A stretch of 64,000 bases of DNA. Origin: Durusdinium trenchii (lineage: Eukaryota; Sar; Dinophyceae; Suessiales; Symbiodiniaceae). Location of the stretch: positions 1,687 through 65,686 of the forward strand of contig CAXAMN010008391.1 of the NCBI GenBank assembly GCA_963970005.1. Direction: 5' to 3'. The translations under genes and the position numbers were made by a program. The notes below the pieces were generated by a model that saw only the letters and a program-made list of their open reading frames with translations, was not told where the DNA came from and ran no database searches. This document shows, piece by piece, positions 42,946-55,829 of this stretch (positions are counted from its first letter, which is position 1; every line of letters starts with the position of its first letter).

Positions 42946-43854
42946 TCTTGCATGCAGAATACCTTTGTCTCCCTATATACTCCACTTTGTGAGTGTGTGT
43001 GTGTATGTGTGTGTGTGTGTGTCAGTAGAGTGATGAATCTAATGTTTTTGGCTCCTCTTCAAGTATTTTGGAGAATCGGAACCAATGACCAGTATATACT
43101 ATTCATATCAAAATAAATAAACAACCAAATTAAAACACAATGGTTCCCAATGGGCATTCTCAGTTCTTAGTTTGCTTCTTGAAGCACCACCACACATCCC
43201 ATGCATCCTTCTTCTCAGTTGCTTGGCTAAGTGATTTCTCTAATGGCCAGTGCGGCAGCTGGTGGCAAACCATCTGGCAGCTATGTCGAATCAACATCGG
43301 ACCTGCAACATACATGCAGTTGGTGTCTGAGAACGGCACTGAACATTGTACGCTGGAACCTACTTTCCAAATGATGTACAAATTATGGCAAACATGTAAC
43401 ATGTTTGCTTCATCCATTCATGCAATGGATCTTCAAATAAATAAGAAGCTTACTGCATCAAACCCACAACACAATGATATGTATCTCAATGTTCAAACGT
43501 TTCCAAAGTGTTGTGTTGGCCGCTCAGGCAGAAAACAAACAAAAACACACCCACTTCAACATGATCATGAAACATTGCCGGCTAGACACCTGGGCATGCT
43601 GGAGCAAGGGGTACTTGCACGGGGGAGGCACGTTGGCCCCATATGCCAGGCCGCAGCATGGCCAGCGGGCGAAAATTTGGCTATCAAACGAGCCAATGAG
43701 CTATTGAAGGACTGGCAAGGTCGGCGTAGCATGCTGATGGTCTGGTTGATGTAGACTACGGCCTAGCAGCTTGGCATGGAGTAGCATACCTAGCACGGCA
43801 CTCTTCACGACTTTGACACCTCCATCTTCTAGCATGGTAGCAACTACCTACATG
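42946..43854. other. no supported gene
   Basis: A (GT)n run is at 42993-43021. The 204-codon plus-strand frame at 43140-43754 has no motif, and minus-strand frames overlap it. It might be real but nothing in it is recognisable. Confidence 0.35.
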
Positions 43855-43950
43855 CCTGCCCGCTGCTTCTGGAGAGCCAGGAGGTCGGGAGTGCGAGTGA
43901 ATGCGTTCTTTTTGATCAGTTTCCGGCGCTGAAGTTTTAGCTGTTGTTGA
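43855..43950 (-). CDS. isolated basic exon, unidentified
   Basis: It reads KLQRRKLIKKNAFTRTPDLL then ALQKQRAG before a GTAGGTAG donor-like sequence. Basic, probably helical. No family assigned. Confidence 0.3.
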
Positions 43951-45804
43951 ACTCCACCAAACATCCAAAACAGCAACAAGAATATATACCCCCGACTTCC
44001 TTACTTTCCTCAAACAAAAGTCTGAAATCAACAACCGATGCCCTGCATGCCCTGTGTTCGTGGGGTTTTGCGACTTCTTCTGCGCTAGTTTCGCGGGCTA
44101 TCCTCAAAACCTTTCAAGTCCCCTATCAGCATCAGCACAAACCCTTTCGCTGGTGATCTGCCAAATCCTTGCCTTGGCGGCTTTTTGGCGCTTGATCGGT
44201 GGCTCCTGACTCACCAAGATCCAAAGTCAAAACACGGCCTACTGATAAGTCAGAAGAAAAGAATAAAGACGATTAAAAAAAATGGAACCTACTAACTCAA
44301 ATCAAGATAGACCAAACTCGGCGAACCCATCACGATGGCTCTTTTGAGTTCAAAGCTCAATCAGCTCCCCATAATTGTTAACACACGTCACATCACAGCG
44401 TCGCCAGATTTCTATTGCTGGTGTGCGCCAAGAAAACGTGTTAGTCAAAAGCAACCATGTTTTCACCTATTGGAATATTTGTATCACTGCATCACGGTCT
44501 ATTTACTGTGTCACTGTAAGAAGGTTTTTCAGCTTTGCAGGATGCAACGTGCCAGCACACCCTGCGTGCGTGTTCAGCGTTGCAGCCATGCACATGTTGT
44601 TTGAACTTATCAGTAGGTTGGAGGCCATCGCTACTACAAGTAGGTTGGAGGCCGCAATGAGTAAGCTTTGAGATGGCCAATCTGGAGGCTTCAGCGAGCT
44701 GAGTGGTGAGTTCGATGAGTTGGAGCCAAAGCACTCTTAGTTCGGTGAGTTAGCGAACCGCTGAGCTAAGCGTTGTGAGCAAAGTTAGCTGAGCTGCGAG
44801 CGAACTGAGCTTCGTGCCTCCTAAGTCATGAGTTGCCTTAGCTAAGTTGGTGAGTAGTGCAGCATTGAATCTACTGAGGCCATGATATGTTGTGCTGTCG
44901 CTACAAATCAATCTGACATCTGAAGCCCTCCGCGCTATCCCCAATGTGCCAGTGCGAGCTCCATGAAACCCCAATCTGCGACTTGAACCCCGTGTGGCGT
45001 TTCCGTCTGTAACTGCATGCACACCGCATGACAAACGGCTGTCCCGCCGCGATGTGACACTCGGAATTCATCGTGAAAAACCATGGCTGGGTTTCGAGCA
45101 ATCCTGCATTCCTCTTTGCTTCAAGCGATACACATACAACTCGCTACCCATTATGTTCCCTTCCTTTTGCCGGAGCAAATACATATTATCTTGCGTCACG
45201 TGTGCAATTCAGAACAGGCGATCATGGTATCCAAGCCATGGCATAGTTGGTGTTGTAGAGTTCTCCCAGCATTCTGAATCTGGGGAGAAATTCCCAACCA
45301 GAAAGTCTACGAAGAACAACTGAATTACAATGCCTGTATGTTTGCCCCGCAAGTCTGGTGGCGCGTCTTAATGCCAAACTTTGGTTCCTTAAACATGTAT
45401 CGAAACTGAAATTCATGTCTGGTTGTCGTATTCATGTCTGGTTGTCGTTGCCTTTGAACATGTTGCCAGCACGAGATGGCTTGCCAAACCAATTCCAGTC
45501 GGTTACCTTGGGCAATTTTACAGCTGACTGCTATTCAAATCAAACAATATCGGCAAATATTCCGCTAGTATACTAGTTTCACGCAGTTTCAAGAGCAAAA
45601 GCCTCGCTGCCGTTCATTATCCTCTCCTCGTAGGTTCCTGGCTGCCCAAGATGAGTTCCTTGAGCATGAAAATGTCCTGCCTCTTCCTGCCAAGAACTTC
45701 TAAACTGAACTTGAAAAAATGACCTCAATACAAGGCAACAGTGTGACAAGCGCGACTTCAGCCTATCTTAATGTCAATTTTTTCAAATCCTGTCTTCAGT
45801 CAAA
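43951..45804. other. mostly unassigned; one 21-bp-family fragment
   Basis: Two units AGTAGGTTGGAGGCCATCGCTACT / AGTAGGTTGGAGGCC lie at 44612-44656. A repetitive GAGCTGAGT..GAGCTAAG stretch runs from 44690 to 44850. Overlapping open frames around 44900-45320 on both strands cannot be separated. No clear exon. Confidence 0.35.
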
Positions 45805-46565
45805 CCTTGCGGATTGATTGCATCGACTCGGATTCCGGTGTCCAGCTCGTTTTCTACTGCCGTGGGGACAGCCTCAAGTGCATTTCTGCACACATGCGCC
45901 AAGTCAGCTTGCCTTCAATCTGCTTTCGATGACTGAAATCGGCTCACATTACCATTGTTGCATAGTAGCAAAGTCGGATGTGTCGTTTATCCAGTCCAAG
46001 CAAGGAGCATCTGGAATCGCAAGTTTGAATAAGTTTGACACGACATGGATCGGCATACGTCCATCTCTTGCAGCTACGACGCTACGACTTCATGTCCGCA
46101 TGTCGTGGGCAAACCCTTCTTATCAGCACTTCAGGCACTTCATGCAATCTGAGTGGCACCAGTTCGCCGCTTCTTCCTTTTGGGTTTTGAGTCTGCACAA
46201 CCTGTATGACGCACAGGGTGCGCTCAAGAGTATTCAAGATATTACTAAACAAACTCAAGATCAAGTGCACAAGCTCTTATACAACATCCTTAAAAAAAGA
46301 AAAAACACACACTTGGCCCTTGTTTCTGGAGGATGCAAGACCACTTTGATAAAACTTGCTCCGTTCGTGTTCTTTCCACGAATGGTCTTGCCATGTCTTA
46401 CCCAAGTGTTACAGGTGCTATGTTGAACTCGTCACACACATTCATCGCTGTTCATTGAACAAGAAAATCCGGAAGCAGTCCATTGCAGTCCCACAGCTCA
46501 CAGCAGTTCCGTCAATTTCCCCCAGGCACGGTACGCCTTCATCAGAGTCGCTCCAACCTCGCAAG
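45805..46565 (-). CDS. short-chain dehydrogenase/reductase-like exon and a neighbouring exon
   Basis: Minus-strand block 45805-45905 reads ADLAHVCRNALEAVPTAVEN then ELDTGIRVDAINPQG, close to the C-terminal signature of SDR enzymes (A..E....GIRVNAINPG, after the active-site Tyr-Lys helix). A separate block at 46495-46565 after GTACAG (GACEVGATLMKAYRAWGKL) ends at a GTGAGC donor. The Rossmann GxxxGxG and YxxxK motifs are not located between them. SDRs are NAD(P)H-dependent oxidoreductases; substrate unknown. Link between the two blocks is uncertain. Confidence 0.4.
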
Positions 46566-47501
46566 CGCCCTGTACGAAGGTCACCTGGTCCAAATATGTC
46601 CATTTTGTAACTCAAAGGCAGGAGGGAGGGCGAGAACAAAGGGCTCGACTGATTGTTTAACGTTGCTAACAATGCTCTGAGCACTGAGCACTTGGTTATA
46701 AAGATATATAGTTGGAACAATCTGTTCTTATATATGCTGAAATGTGTCAATCAAGAATCAACGTTTTACCGAAAGAAACCATCTCTTTGTCACGAGGTGG
46801 AATAAGGGATAGTTGGTTTTCTTGAGCTGCTGTTGTTGACGGCCAGGAAGCTTCAAAACAAATAATAGTAAGTACAAGTATACAGTGTGTATATATATAC
46901 TGTATATACATATCATATAATAATACAATATATGTAATAGGCATGAGCAATAATCCTGTCCAAGGTCCGTTGATATTCCAAACAGTCTGTCGCGACTGCT
47001 GCGGCCTATGGTAGTTTCAGTTCAACGCACTGTCAAAGTTTGAATAGTGTAGGTGTAGGTGGTGAAGCACATGACATTTCATGACCGCCAACGGACGAAG
47101 ATCCAATGGAGACGGTGTCGTCTCTCGTCTTTGAATCTCCAAACCTGCCTTTGGGATCGGCAGCAGAACGCAAGCGAATGCCTGGGGGGCGAGTTTTTGC
47201 AAAGACCTGTCAATCGCCACGCTCCTAACAGCGCCTTCCGTTGCTTCTTCGCCGTGCTCCTGGCGCTGTATGTCTGAGATTGTTGAGATGATGAAAGAAT
47301 TATGGGCCATATAGCTCTCAATTTTGATGTTGCTCTTCAAATTTGTTTGGCATTGACTGTTCGTGAGACTGATGCGGACGGGCAAGCTGGAGAGTCTTTT
47401 CTTTCTCCTGTGTGGTTTGGTAAGTCTTGTCTTTGCGATTTGCAAGGATCGTGGTGCCTGCAACCACACCGGAGAGGCATGGATTTCTGCCTCCCGACTA
47501 A
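46566..47501. other. 3' flank of the polycystin gene
   Basis: TA-rich around 46885-46935. A 150-codon minus-strand open frame at 47017-47469 overlaps another open frame (KKQRKALLGAWRLTGL), so coding status is undecided; it could be a further 3' exon. Confidence 0.35.
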
Positions 47502-50500
47502 TTACATGACCCTTTGCTCAAGGATCTCAGATTCTTCAGATTGAGTGTTCAATTTGCTCCTTGCCTCCTCAGGTATATCTTCTTTGTCGACAGGCTGACT
47601 CTGAGTGCCCTCATTTCCTTCACAATGGTAATGAACCACTGGCACGGTTGCCATCGTTTCAATCCAGCACAGCCAATGAGTAAGGCCGGTCTTGTCCACA
47701 CCAAACTCCGACACTATCGCTTCGGCTGGAAGTAGTGGGAACTTTCCCTCCTCGGTCTGCTCGCCCTTGGGCCTGCGGTTAAAATCATCCATGACCTCCG
47801 TCAAATACTGCACCAATCGCTTTCGAGGAGGTAGCTTGTATTTCCTTTGGAAGTACGAGCTTGCCACCATCGTGCAAAGGTCACGAAAAAAACTTTGAGT
47901 GCATCGCAAAGTGCCACAATCATTCTTGACATCCACAAAAGCATCCACAATGATGGCCAAGAAGAAATTCAGCAAGGTGAAGAAGACAATGAGCATGAAT
48001 GATATGGCATATAGCCAATACATCACCAGGGCTGATCCTGACAGCACCTCCACCCCATCAGCATAGATGAACTCGCCAAAAAGCATTCGAACCTGCGCAG
48101 AGCAGGCTCCACCAAAGGTGCCAAACAGGTGTATCCGGCCACCCAGGAGGAAGTTTGCCATGAAGGCAAGCATCAAAAAGAGGATGGCAAAGACAAAGAA
48201 GAAATGCATCATATTGAAGAGGGCCTTCTGTATGGTTGATGTCAGCATCGCTACCCTGGGATGAACATTGAAAGCCAGGACCATCTGGAGGAATTGCACG
48301 TAGAGAACGACATAGGCTGCGATCCGATGACGCTCCAGCCACGAGGACTCTTCATAGATCACGGATTTCACCTTAAAGTACTCCGCTAAGCTGTGCTTCA
48401 CGTGCTCTGCATCCATGCCCTCGTTGTTCAGGAAGGTCTGCACCAAGAGATCATACTCATGTGCCATGGGTTGTTGTTGTGTCCAACTGATCAGCAAGAT
48501 CAATGGATATATGAAGAGAACCAACCGAGAAATGATCTCATAGAGCATGAGACCCAAATTGTACTTGTCGGGATGACAGCACAAAAAGGCTACCAAGGAC
48601 ACCACACTGATGAAAGCTCCAACACATGTCGTCGTTAAACATCCCACAAAGGCCGATGCATCGTCCCGGATGAGGTCCTTGTACGTCACCATCTGCACAG
48701 ATCCTCCAGGGAAAGAACACATACACCCAACTCTCCCCCCACAAAACCTTCTTGGTTCTTTGGTCATCTCCAGTTGCTTCTTATCGATGAATCTTTCATA
48801 GTCTTTCTAGTTTCTTCTGCCGAAGTCCAGCCTACGCCAGGATTGACCCTGGTTTTCCGGCCTTCCACATTGCCAGCGTAGTCAAAGCTGAACTCCACGG
48901 TCAAAGCTGTGAACATCTCCAGGAGCTCCGTGTAAACCATGGTGCTCGCAGAGATGGTATCCGTTTGGATGTCAATATATCCGACCTTCTCCATAGCTGT
49001 CCTCACAACAACTTGCTTCTGCCTGTGGCAAAAAGGGCCTACAAATAGAGGAAAACATGAAAAACATGAATTGAAGCACGGAATGGAACAACCGTGTTGA
49101 AAACTTCAAAGTATGGAGATGTTGGTTCAACTTGGTGTCAAGGTCTTTTCGCTTTCGATCAGCATCTCAGCATAGACGATGTCTCCGTGGAAGGACTGCT
49201 TGGCACCAATGCCCACCTTGCCATCTGTGCAACGATGGCTGGGCGTGTGCTCTGGACAGTCCAAATACAGGGCATATTCTGAGTCTTGTTGTGCAGAGCG
49301 ATCAATGCCTTGCTTTGATGTGTAAGAATAAGGAAGAGGAACGATGTGCAAACATAGACAGCAACAAACAACACTAGCAAACCAAAAGTTCAAAGCTTAA
49401 AAGGTGTTGTTGAATGCTGAACAGTCTAGATGCATGTAAGCAAATTGCCCTTGCGTTTTCCATCCATTGCCGGCATCAAGGAGAGCAACGGGTTGTAGTT
49501 TTGCTGCTGGACGGTTGCTGCAAAGCCATGGCATTCTGTTTCTTGTAAGCGGGTTTGGTAGATTACAGAAGGAAGAAGTGTGACTTGTGGCTTCCCGTAC
49601 CTCTCGAGACAATCTGTCAACGTGTTGTGACAATTCTTCTCGGTAGCTATTTATGCAGGTGGGAAACTACATGTATACAAGTAGTTCCCGGGCAAGCCGG
49701 CGGCGGAAGTTTCCAAAAGAATAAGCCTATAGGAAAAGGGCATGTGGCAGGCTGATTCGCCGAGCTGCGATGTTCTTTGACAAAACAACTTGGAACCGAC
49801 CAATGGAGCGAAAGCGAAGCAACCACCGTCAACTGTCTTGCCTTTGGGAAAATACAGAATAGAGATGACTCAACCGCGTACTAAAGTTGTACTACAAAGT
49901 CGCCAGTTCTCAGCTTCCAGCTCCACGGCCTGCTCCGCGTACTAGAGTTGTACTACAAAGTCGCCAGTTCTCAGCTTCCAGCTCCACAGATTGCTCCGCG
50001 TACTAAAGTTGTACTAGAAAGTCGCCAGTTCTCATCTTACAGCTCCACAGATTGCTCCGCGTACTAATAAAGTTGTCCTACAAAGTCGCCAGCTCTCATC
50101 TTCCAGCTCCTCAGATACTGCACGTAGTAAAGTTGTACTACAAAGTCGCCAGTTCTCATCTTCCAGCTCCCCAGATACTCCGCGTACTAAAGTTGTACTA
50201 CAAAGTCGCCACTTCTCAGCTTCCAGCTCCACCGATTGCTCCGCGTACTCAAAAGTTGTACTACAAAGTCGCCAGTTCTCATCTTCCAGCTCCCCAGATG
50301 CTCCGCGTACTAAAGTTGTACTACAAAGTCGCCGGTTCTCATCTTCCAGTTCCCCAGATACTCCGCCCACTAAAGTTGTACGCCAGTTCTCAGCTTCCAG
50401 CTCCACAGATTGCTCCGCGTACTAAAGTTGTACTAGAAAGTCGCCAGTTCGCATCTTCCAGCTCCCCAGATGCTCCGCGTACTAAAGTTGCACTACAAAG

Positions 50501-53500
50501 TCGCCAGTTCTCAGCTTCCAGCTCGCCAGATGCTGCGCCTGCCACGAAATCTGCACCTCGAGGTTCACAAAGTGCTGCGCCTGCCACGACATCTCCACCT
50601 CGAGGTTCACAAAGTGCTGTGCCTGCCACGAAATCTGCAACATAACGCTGCGCCTGCCACGAAATCTGCACATGGAGGTTCACAAAGTGCTGTGCCTGCC
50701 ACGAAATCTGCACATGGAGGTTCACAAAGTGCTTTTGCCTGCCACGAAATCTGCACATGGAGGTTCACAAGGTGCTGTGCCTGCCACGAAATCTACATGG
50801 AGGTTCACAAAGTGCTGTGCCCGCCACGAAATCTGCACATGGAGGTTCACAAAGCGCTGCACCTGCCACGAAATCCGCACCTCGAGGTTCACAAAGTGCT
50901 GCGCCTGCCACAAACGCACACATGGAGGTTCACAAAGCGCTGTGTCTGCCACGAAATCTGCACATGGAGGTTCACAAAGTGCTGTGCCTGCCACGAAATC
51001 TGCGCATGCAGGTTCACAAGGTGCTGCGCCTGCTACGAAATCTGCACATGGAGGTTCACAAAGTACTGCGCATGCCACGAAATCTGCGCATCGAGGTTCA
51101 CAAAGTGCTGCGCCTGCAACGAAATCTGCACGTGGAGGTTCACAAAGTGCTGCGCCTGCCACGAAATCTGCACATGGAGGATCAAAAAGTGCTGTGCCTG
51201 CCACGAAATCTGCACTTCAAGAAACGAGTGAAAACTCTAATCACAATGGAGGGACGATTCCGCCCTTGATCCGAGCATGATCCGACAATGACCCGAGACC
51301 GTCTCGCCACCGTCGTTCCGCGGAGCTTCCCCGTCGAGGTTCGGAGAAGCATGGAGGTTCACAAAACGCTGTGCCTGCCACGACATCTGCGCATGGAGGT
51401 TCACAAAGTACTGCGCCTGCCACGCAATCTGATGCATCGAGGTTCACAAAGTGCTGTGCCTGCCACGAACTCTGCACATGGAGGTTCATAAAGTACTGCG
51501 CCTGCCACGCAATCTGCACATGGAGGTTCACAAAGTGCTGCACCTGCCACGAAATCTGCACTTCAAGAAACAAGCGAAAACTCTAATCACAATGGAGGGA
51601 CGATTCCGCCCATGATCCGAGCATGATCCGACCATGACCCGAGACCGTCTCGCAACCGTCGTTCCGCGGAGCTTCCCCGTCGAGGTTCGGAGAAGAAGGA
51701 GGTTTACAAAGTTCTGTGCCTGCCACGAACTCTGCACATGAAGGTTCACAAAGTACTGCCCCTGCCACGCAATCTGCACATCGAGGTTCACAAAGTGCTG
51801 TGCCTGCCACGAAATCTGCACATGGAGGTTCACAAAGTGCTGTGCCTGCCACGAAATCTGCACTTCAAGAAACAACTCAAACCTCTAATCACACTGGAGG
51901 GACGATTCCGAGCATGATCCGAAAATGACCCGAGACCCTCTCGCACACAGCGTTCCGCGGAGCTTCCCCGTCGAGGTTCGGAGAAGCATGGAGGTTCACA
52001 AAGTGCTGCGCCTGCCATGAAATCTGCACATGGAGGTTCACAAAGTACTGCGCCTGCCACGCAATCTGCGCATCGAGGTTCACAAAGTGCTGTGCCTGCC
52101 ACGAACTCTGCACATGGAGGTTCACAAAGTGCTGTGCCTGCCACGAAATCTGCACATGGAGGTTCACAAAGTGCTGCGCACGCCACGAAATCTGCACATG
52201 GAGGTTCACAAAGCGGTGTGCCTGCCACGAAATCTGCACTTCAAGAAACAACTGAAACCTCTAATCACAATGGAGGGACGGTTCCGAGCATGATCCGAGA
52301 ATGACCGGAGACCGTCTCGCACACAGCGTCCCGCGGAGCTTCCCCGTCGAGGTTCGGAGAAGCATGGAGGTTCACAAAGTGCTGTGCCTGCCTTGAAATC
52401 TGCACATGGAGGTTCACAAAGTACTGCGCCTGCCACGAACTCTGCACATCGAGGTTCACAAAGTGCTGTGCCTGCCACGAACGCTGCGCATGGAGGTTCA
52501 CAAAGTGCTGTGCCTGCCACGAAATCTGCACATGGAGGTTCACAAAGTGCTGCGCCTGCCACGTAAACTGGAGCTAAAGCTATATTGAAACTAGAGCTAA
52601 CTGGAGCTAGAGCTACCTGGAGCTAGAGCTCTTGAAACTAGAGCTAACTGGGTGATGAGTGGTGTATGATGAGTGGTGTATGATGAGTGGTGTATGATGA
52701 GTGGTGTAAGAGAAGTGGTGTATGATGAGTGGTGTATGATGAGAGGTGTATGATGAGTGGTGTATGATAAGTGGTGTATGATGAGTGGTGTATGATGAGT
52801 GGTGTATGATGAGTGGTGTATGATGAGTGGCGTATGATGAGTGGTGTATGATGACTGGAATATGATGAGTGGTGTATGATGAGTGGTGTATTGATGAGTG
52901 GTGTATGATGAGTGGTGTATGATGAGTGGTGTATTGATGAATGGTGTATGATGAGTGGTGTATGATGAGTGGTGTATTGATGAGTGGTGTATGATGAGTG
53001 GTGTATGATATGTGGGATGAGTGGTGTTTGATGAGTGGTGTATGATCAGTGGTGTATTGATGAGTGGTGTATTGATGAGTGGTGTATGATGAGTGGTGTA
53101 TGATGAGTGGTGTATGATGAGTGGTGTATTGATGAGTGGTGTATTGATGAGTGGTGTATTGATGAGTGGTGTATGAACAGTTCTTGAATGTCCGTAACAC
53201 GGAAGTTTCGTACACTAAACTTCCTTTGAACATGTTTGAACAGATTTTATCTGCAGCATCCACCTCTTCATCTTCTCGTACTCGAAGGGCGCACAATACC
53301 CACATGTCCGTGGACAGAGTGTGATACCCAGGTCGATGGAGCAAGCATGGGCCGCATCTTCATGACATGTGATATTTGGTTTGTCTTCCTCAATTTGGTA
53401 CGCGGTGTCATTGTCCTCACAAGGAGGATAATCATGGGTGGGAGAAGATCCGTTGCCTGTTTCCCCGCCCAAACGTCGGTGACCGCCACTGGTGCTGGTT

Positions 53501-55290
53501 CCGCTTCCGTTGGTCCAAACTGGAGCAGATTGCAGTCCAAGCGCTGTGTACCTTGGGCTGTTGCAGGTCGTAGTTGGAATCTGGTAGTGATCATCCCAAG
53601 CATATTGGAAGTAGCCTGTCATGTCAAGCTGACTGATCTGAGTTCGGACAGCCTAGACCATTCACAAGTTAAACAAAACAAACAGGATTCTGCATTGATT
53701 GAATAACAAATGAGAAAATTCATCATCTCGGCAGGTGGCGATGTTCGCACCAATAGTTGGAAGAGGTGGGCCTCATCGCCACGTTTTGGGCCTCGAAGGA
53801 TTTCAAGAATTCATAGATTCCGTGCTCGTCAGTGATGGAGGCAACTTGATCCAACCTGGGTGCTGGATTCACACAGGGTTGGAGAAAGGACCAAGGCGGC
53901 CAACCCCCCTGTCATTCCAAATGTTCGATCATGTTCAGACTAGACCTTTGGGAACAAGGAGTGATTCCAGATTCAAAATGATTCAAGTGTACTTTCATGT
54001 ACTTCCATCAAGTGCAGTGTCCAGCGCAATGATCGATGGCGCTCTAATTCTACTTGGCGGCTGACAACAAAATAAGGAGTGCAGCCAAGGCACTGAAAGT
54101 GGGACTCCAAATGTTGATGGATGGCCGAGGTCTCTGCGGCTGGGCTGAGGACACTGATGGCAACTAAAAAGCAGAGCAGGCACAGCAAAAAGAGTGGCAT
54201 CCTGGGCTTCCAAGAATTCCGTTGATCATTGGGTCATGATGTGAGCGCCGGACAAAATTTGTTTAGAATGGGTCGGCCGTCATCGGTTACGCAATAGGGC
54301 TGGTTGCAGTAAAGGCCCCCTTGTTACCCTCCAAGCCTTGTTGGCAGCATCGAGCTTGCCATAGTTCGGCATTCCAACATATTCCAACGGTGAGGACATG
54401 AATTGAGCAGTGATTATATTGTCGGGAAGTTGTTCTTCCATGGGCAAAGTGGATTCGGGAGGTTTATACGTCTTGCAACGAAGAAAAACGTTCGCGAAGC
54501 ACAGGAATTTCTTCTGGAGGTGGCAATCGCTGACGAGACCACCACGAATGCTGAATCGGCAGAGCTGATGGTGCTGAGTGAGCTGGTGCCTAGGGCTTAG
54601 GATAATGTTTGAGCCGAGTTCAAGAACTTTTGTAAGCCAATTTCCAGCTGGTGCACGGGCGGCTCTTGTTAACGAGAGAACTGCCCAGATCTTCGGGAAG
54701 TGTTGTTTGTTCTGTTTTTGATTGGATTTGGCATTGTGAGGAGGTCTCGGTTGATCAGACGTCAGTTTCATTCCTGGAGTTGTGGACTGGCTGGACCGTG
54801 GCAACAAGTCACCGTTTGCCAATCGAGGATCCCTTGACTCACAGGTGGATCTATCCCCAGAAGTGATGGCACTTCCATACCACTCTGGCCAATCGGTTGG
54901 GTGTGTTTAGGAGGGTTTTGATGAGTGTGCTTGGTGATTTGGGTGTTCGAGTTGCTTCGGTTTCTGTTGGTTGCACTGTTTCGTTTACAAGCCAGTTCGT
55001 GGAGTGGTTCTTGGATGGCCTATAAGGGTCAGCCAGAGAGTTGACAATGCGTTGAGGGAGAGATTTGGCAGGGTTCCGATTAAGTCTAATGTGAATCTTG
55101 CAATTTCTTTCTGTCCTGAGTTTGATGTTTCGTTGAGTGAGGATCCCTGAGGTGGCCTGGACCTTCGCTTAGGTAGCGTCCCACCGCCGACCTCTGGCTG
55201 TGGCGCTTTACCGGGAGACTGTGACTCGGCCGCGTCGCGCTCTACGTCTTGCAAGAGGTCTCTTTGATCCGCAGCGTTGGGCCACAAACG
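47502..55290 (-). CDS. polycystin (PKD2-like) cation channel with extracellular ShKT module
   Basis: Minus-strand exons: 55145-55290 (AADQRDLLQDVERDAAES), 54328-54480 (ITAQFMSSPLEYVGMPNYG, donor GTAACA), about 54060-54210 (MPLFLLCLLCFLVAIS, first membrane helix), 53740-53900 (DQVASITDEHGIYEFLKSF), 53215-53665 (MTGYFQYAWDDHYQIP, then an ShKT domain with six Cys ending CPRTCGYC), about 49130-49290, 48850-49038 after TTTGTAG (GYIDIQTDTISASTMVYTEL), and 47502-48700 (channel core). The core shows helices at roughly AFVGCLTTTCVGAFISVV, LVLFIYPLILLIS, YVVLYVQFLQMVLAF, MMHFFFVFAILFLMLAF, a pore-like FGTFGGACSAQVRMLFG and a final YAISFMLIVFFTLLNFFLAI, then a cytosolic acidic tail. The strand after FDIQT-like sequence is the typical end of the polycystin (TOP) domain. 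The channel probably conducts Ca2+/cations at a membrane. The big intron is filled with tandem repeats. Channel identity is firm; joining all exons into one gene is inference. Confidence 0.75.
49870..50525. repeat. ~60-bp tandem repeat in the polycystin intron
   Basis: About eleven units of AAAGTTGTACTACAAAGTCG, CCAGTTCTCATCTTCCAGCT, CCCCAGATGCTCCGCGTACT. It runs directly into the 42-bp array at CCAGATGCTGCGCCTGCC. Confidence 0.93.
50526..52562. repeat. 42-bp repeat array with higher-order structure
   Basis: The unit is CTGTGCCTGCCACGAAATCT plus GCACATGGAGGTTCACAAAGTG, repeated about 45 times. Four copies of a ~130-bp spacer (starting GAAACRAGYGAAA at 51221, 51567, 51869 and 52245, ending GGTTCGGAGAAG) break the array into super-repeats of about 300-376 bp. 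Because the unit is 14 codons, five of six frames stay open, producing ORFs up to 253 codons on both strands. These are not called as genes. Confidence 0.95.
52651..53175. repeat. 14-bp ATGATGAGTGGTGT minisatellite
   Basis: About 37 units with occasional 1-bp insertions (ATTGATGAG). It lies in the polycystin intron immediately 3' of the ShKT exon on the minus strand. The His/Thr/Ser-rich 243-codon minus-strand ORF runs through it and is repeat-derived. Confidence 0.95.
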
Positions 55291-55829
55291 GCCGGGCTAC
55301 TCTCAACACCAGGTAATCTACGCTGCAGCTCTTCTAAAGACCCCTAGACCCAGCAGAAGCACTACCTTTTGACTGCGATGATTTCACAACAGCTAGTGTC
55401 CCCTGACAGGCAGCCAAAGGCTACATCATCCAGTTGCGCAGCAACATATTCGTTCGATTCAGCTGCAAAACAGGTTCACTGGTGCAAGCAACTCAAACTG
55501 AGAAGAGCAACAAACCAAGTTTTTGCGCCAAATACAAATGTGGCATGGCAGCGTGGTTCCTTAAGTAGTTGGTACATCAAAGGGTATCGGTAGACGGGTC
55601 GGCATCGGCTATGCGGGGTTGATGCAGGTTTCCAGTATCTCAAAACGACCCTGTGAATACTTACTTAGTATATATTAACATTAGTATTCAATAGACTTGG
55701 TCGGATGCTCATGTGTATACCGAATACAAATGTTTGCAGAGTATAATATGTGTTACATGATGCATGTATGAATGGGACTGTGCAAGTGCTCACTTTGATC
55801 CAATCAGGTTGCGCTAGCGATTGCAAAAA
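55291..55829. other. no supported exon
   Basis: About 0.5 kb between the presumed first polycystin exon and the EF-hand exon. Nothing recognisable. Confidence 0.4.

Noticed and set aside
43140-43754. 204-codon plus-strand open frame
   Set aside because: No recognised domain, conflicting open frames on the minus strand, and opposite to the surrounding gene block.
50470-52588. Many ORFs of 60-253 codons on both strands
   Set aside because: Produced by the 42-bp (14-codon) repeat, open in five frames; no domain, no codon preference for one frame.
52613-53344. 243-codon minus-strand ORF rich in His-Thr-Thr-Pro-Leu
   Set aside because: Most of it is the 14-bp minisatellite; only the sequence above about 53215 looks like a real exon, and in another frame (ShKT).
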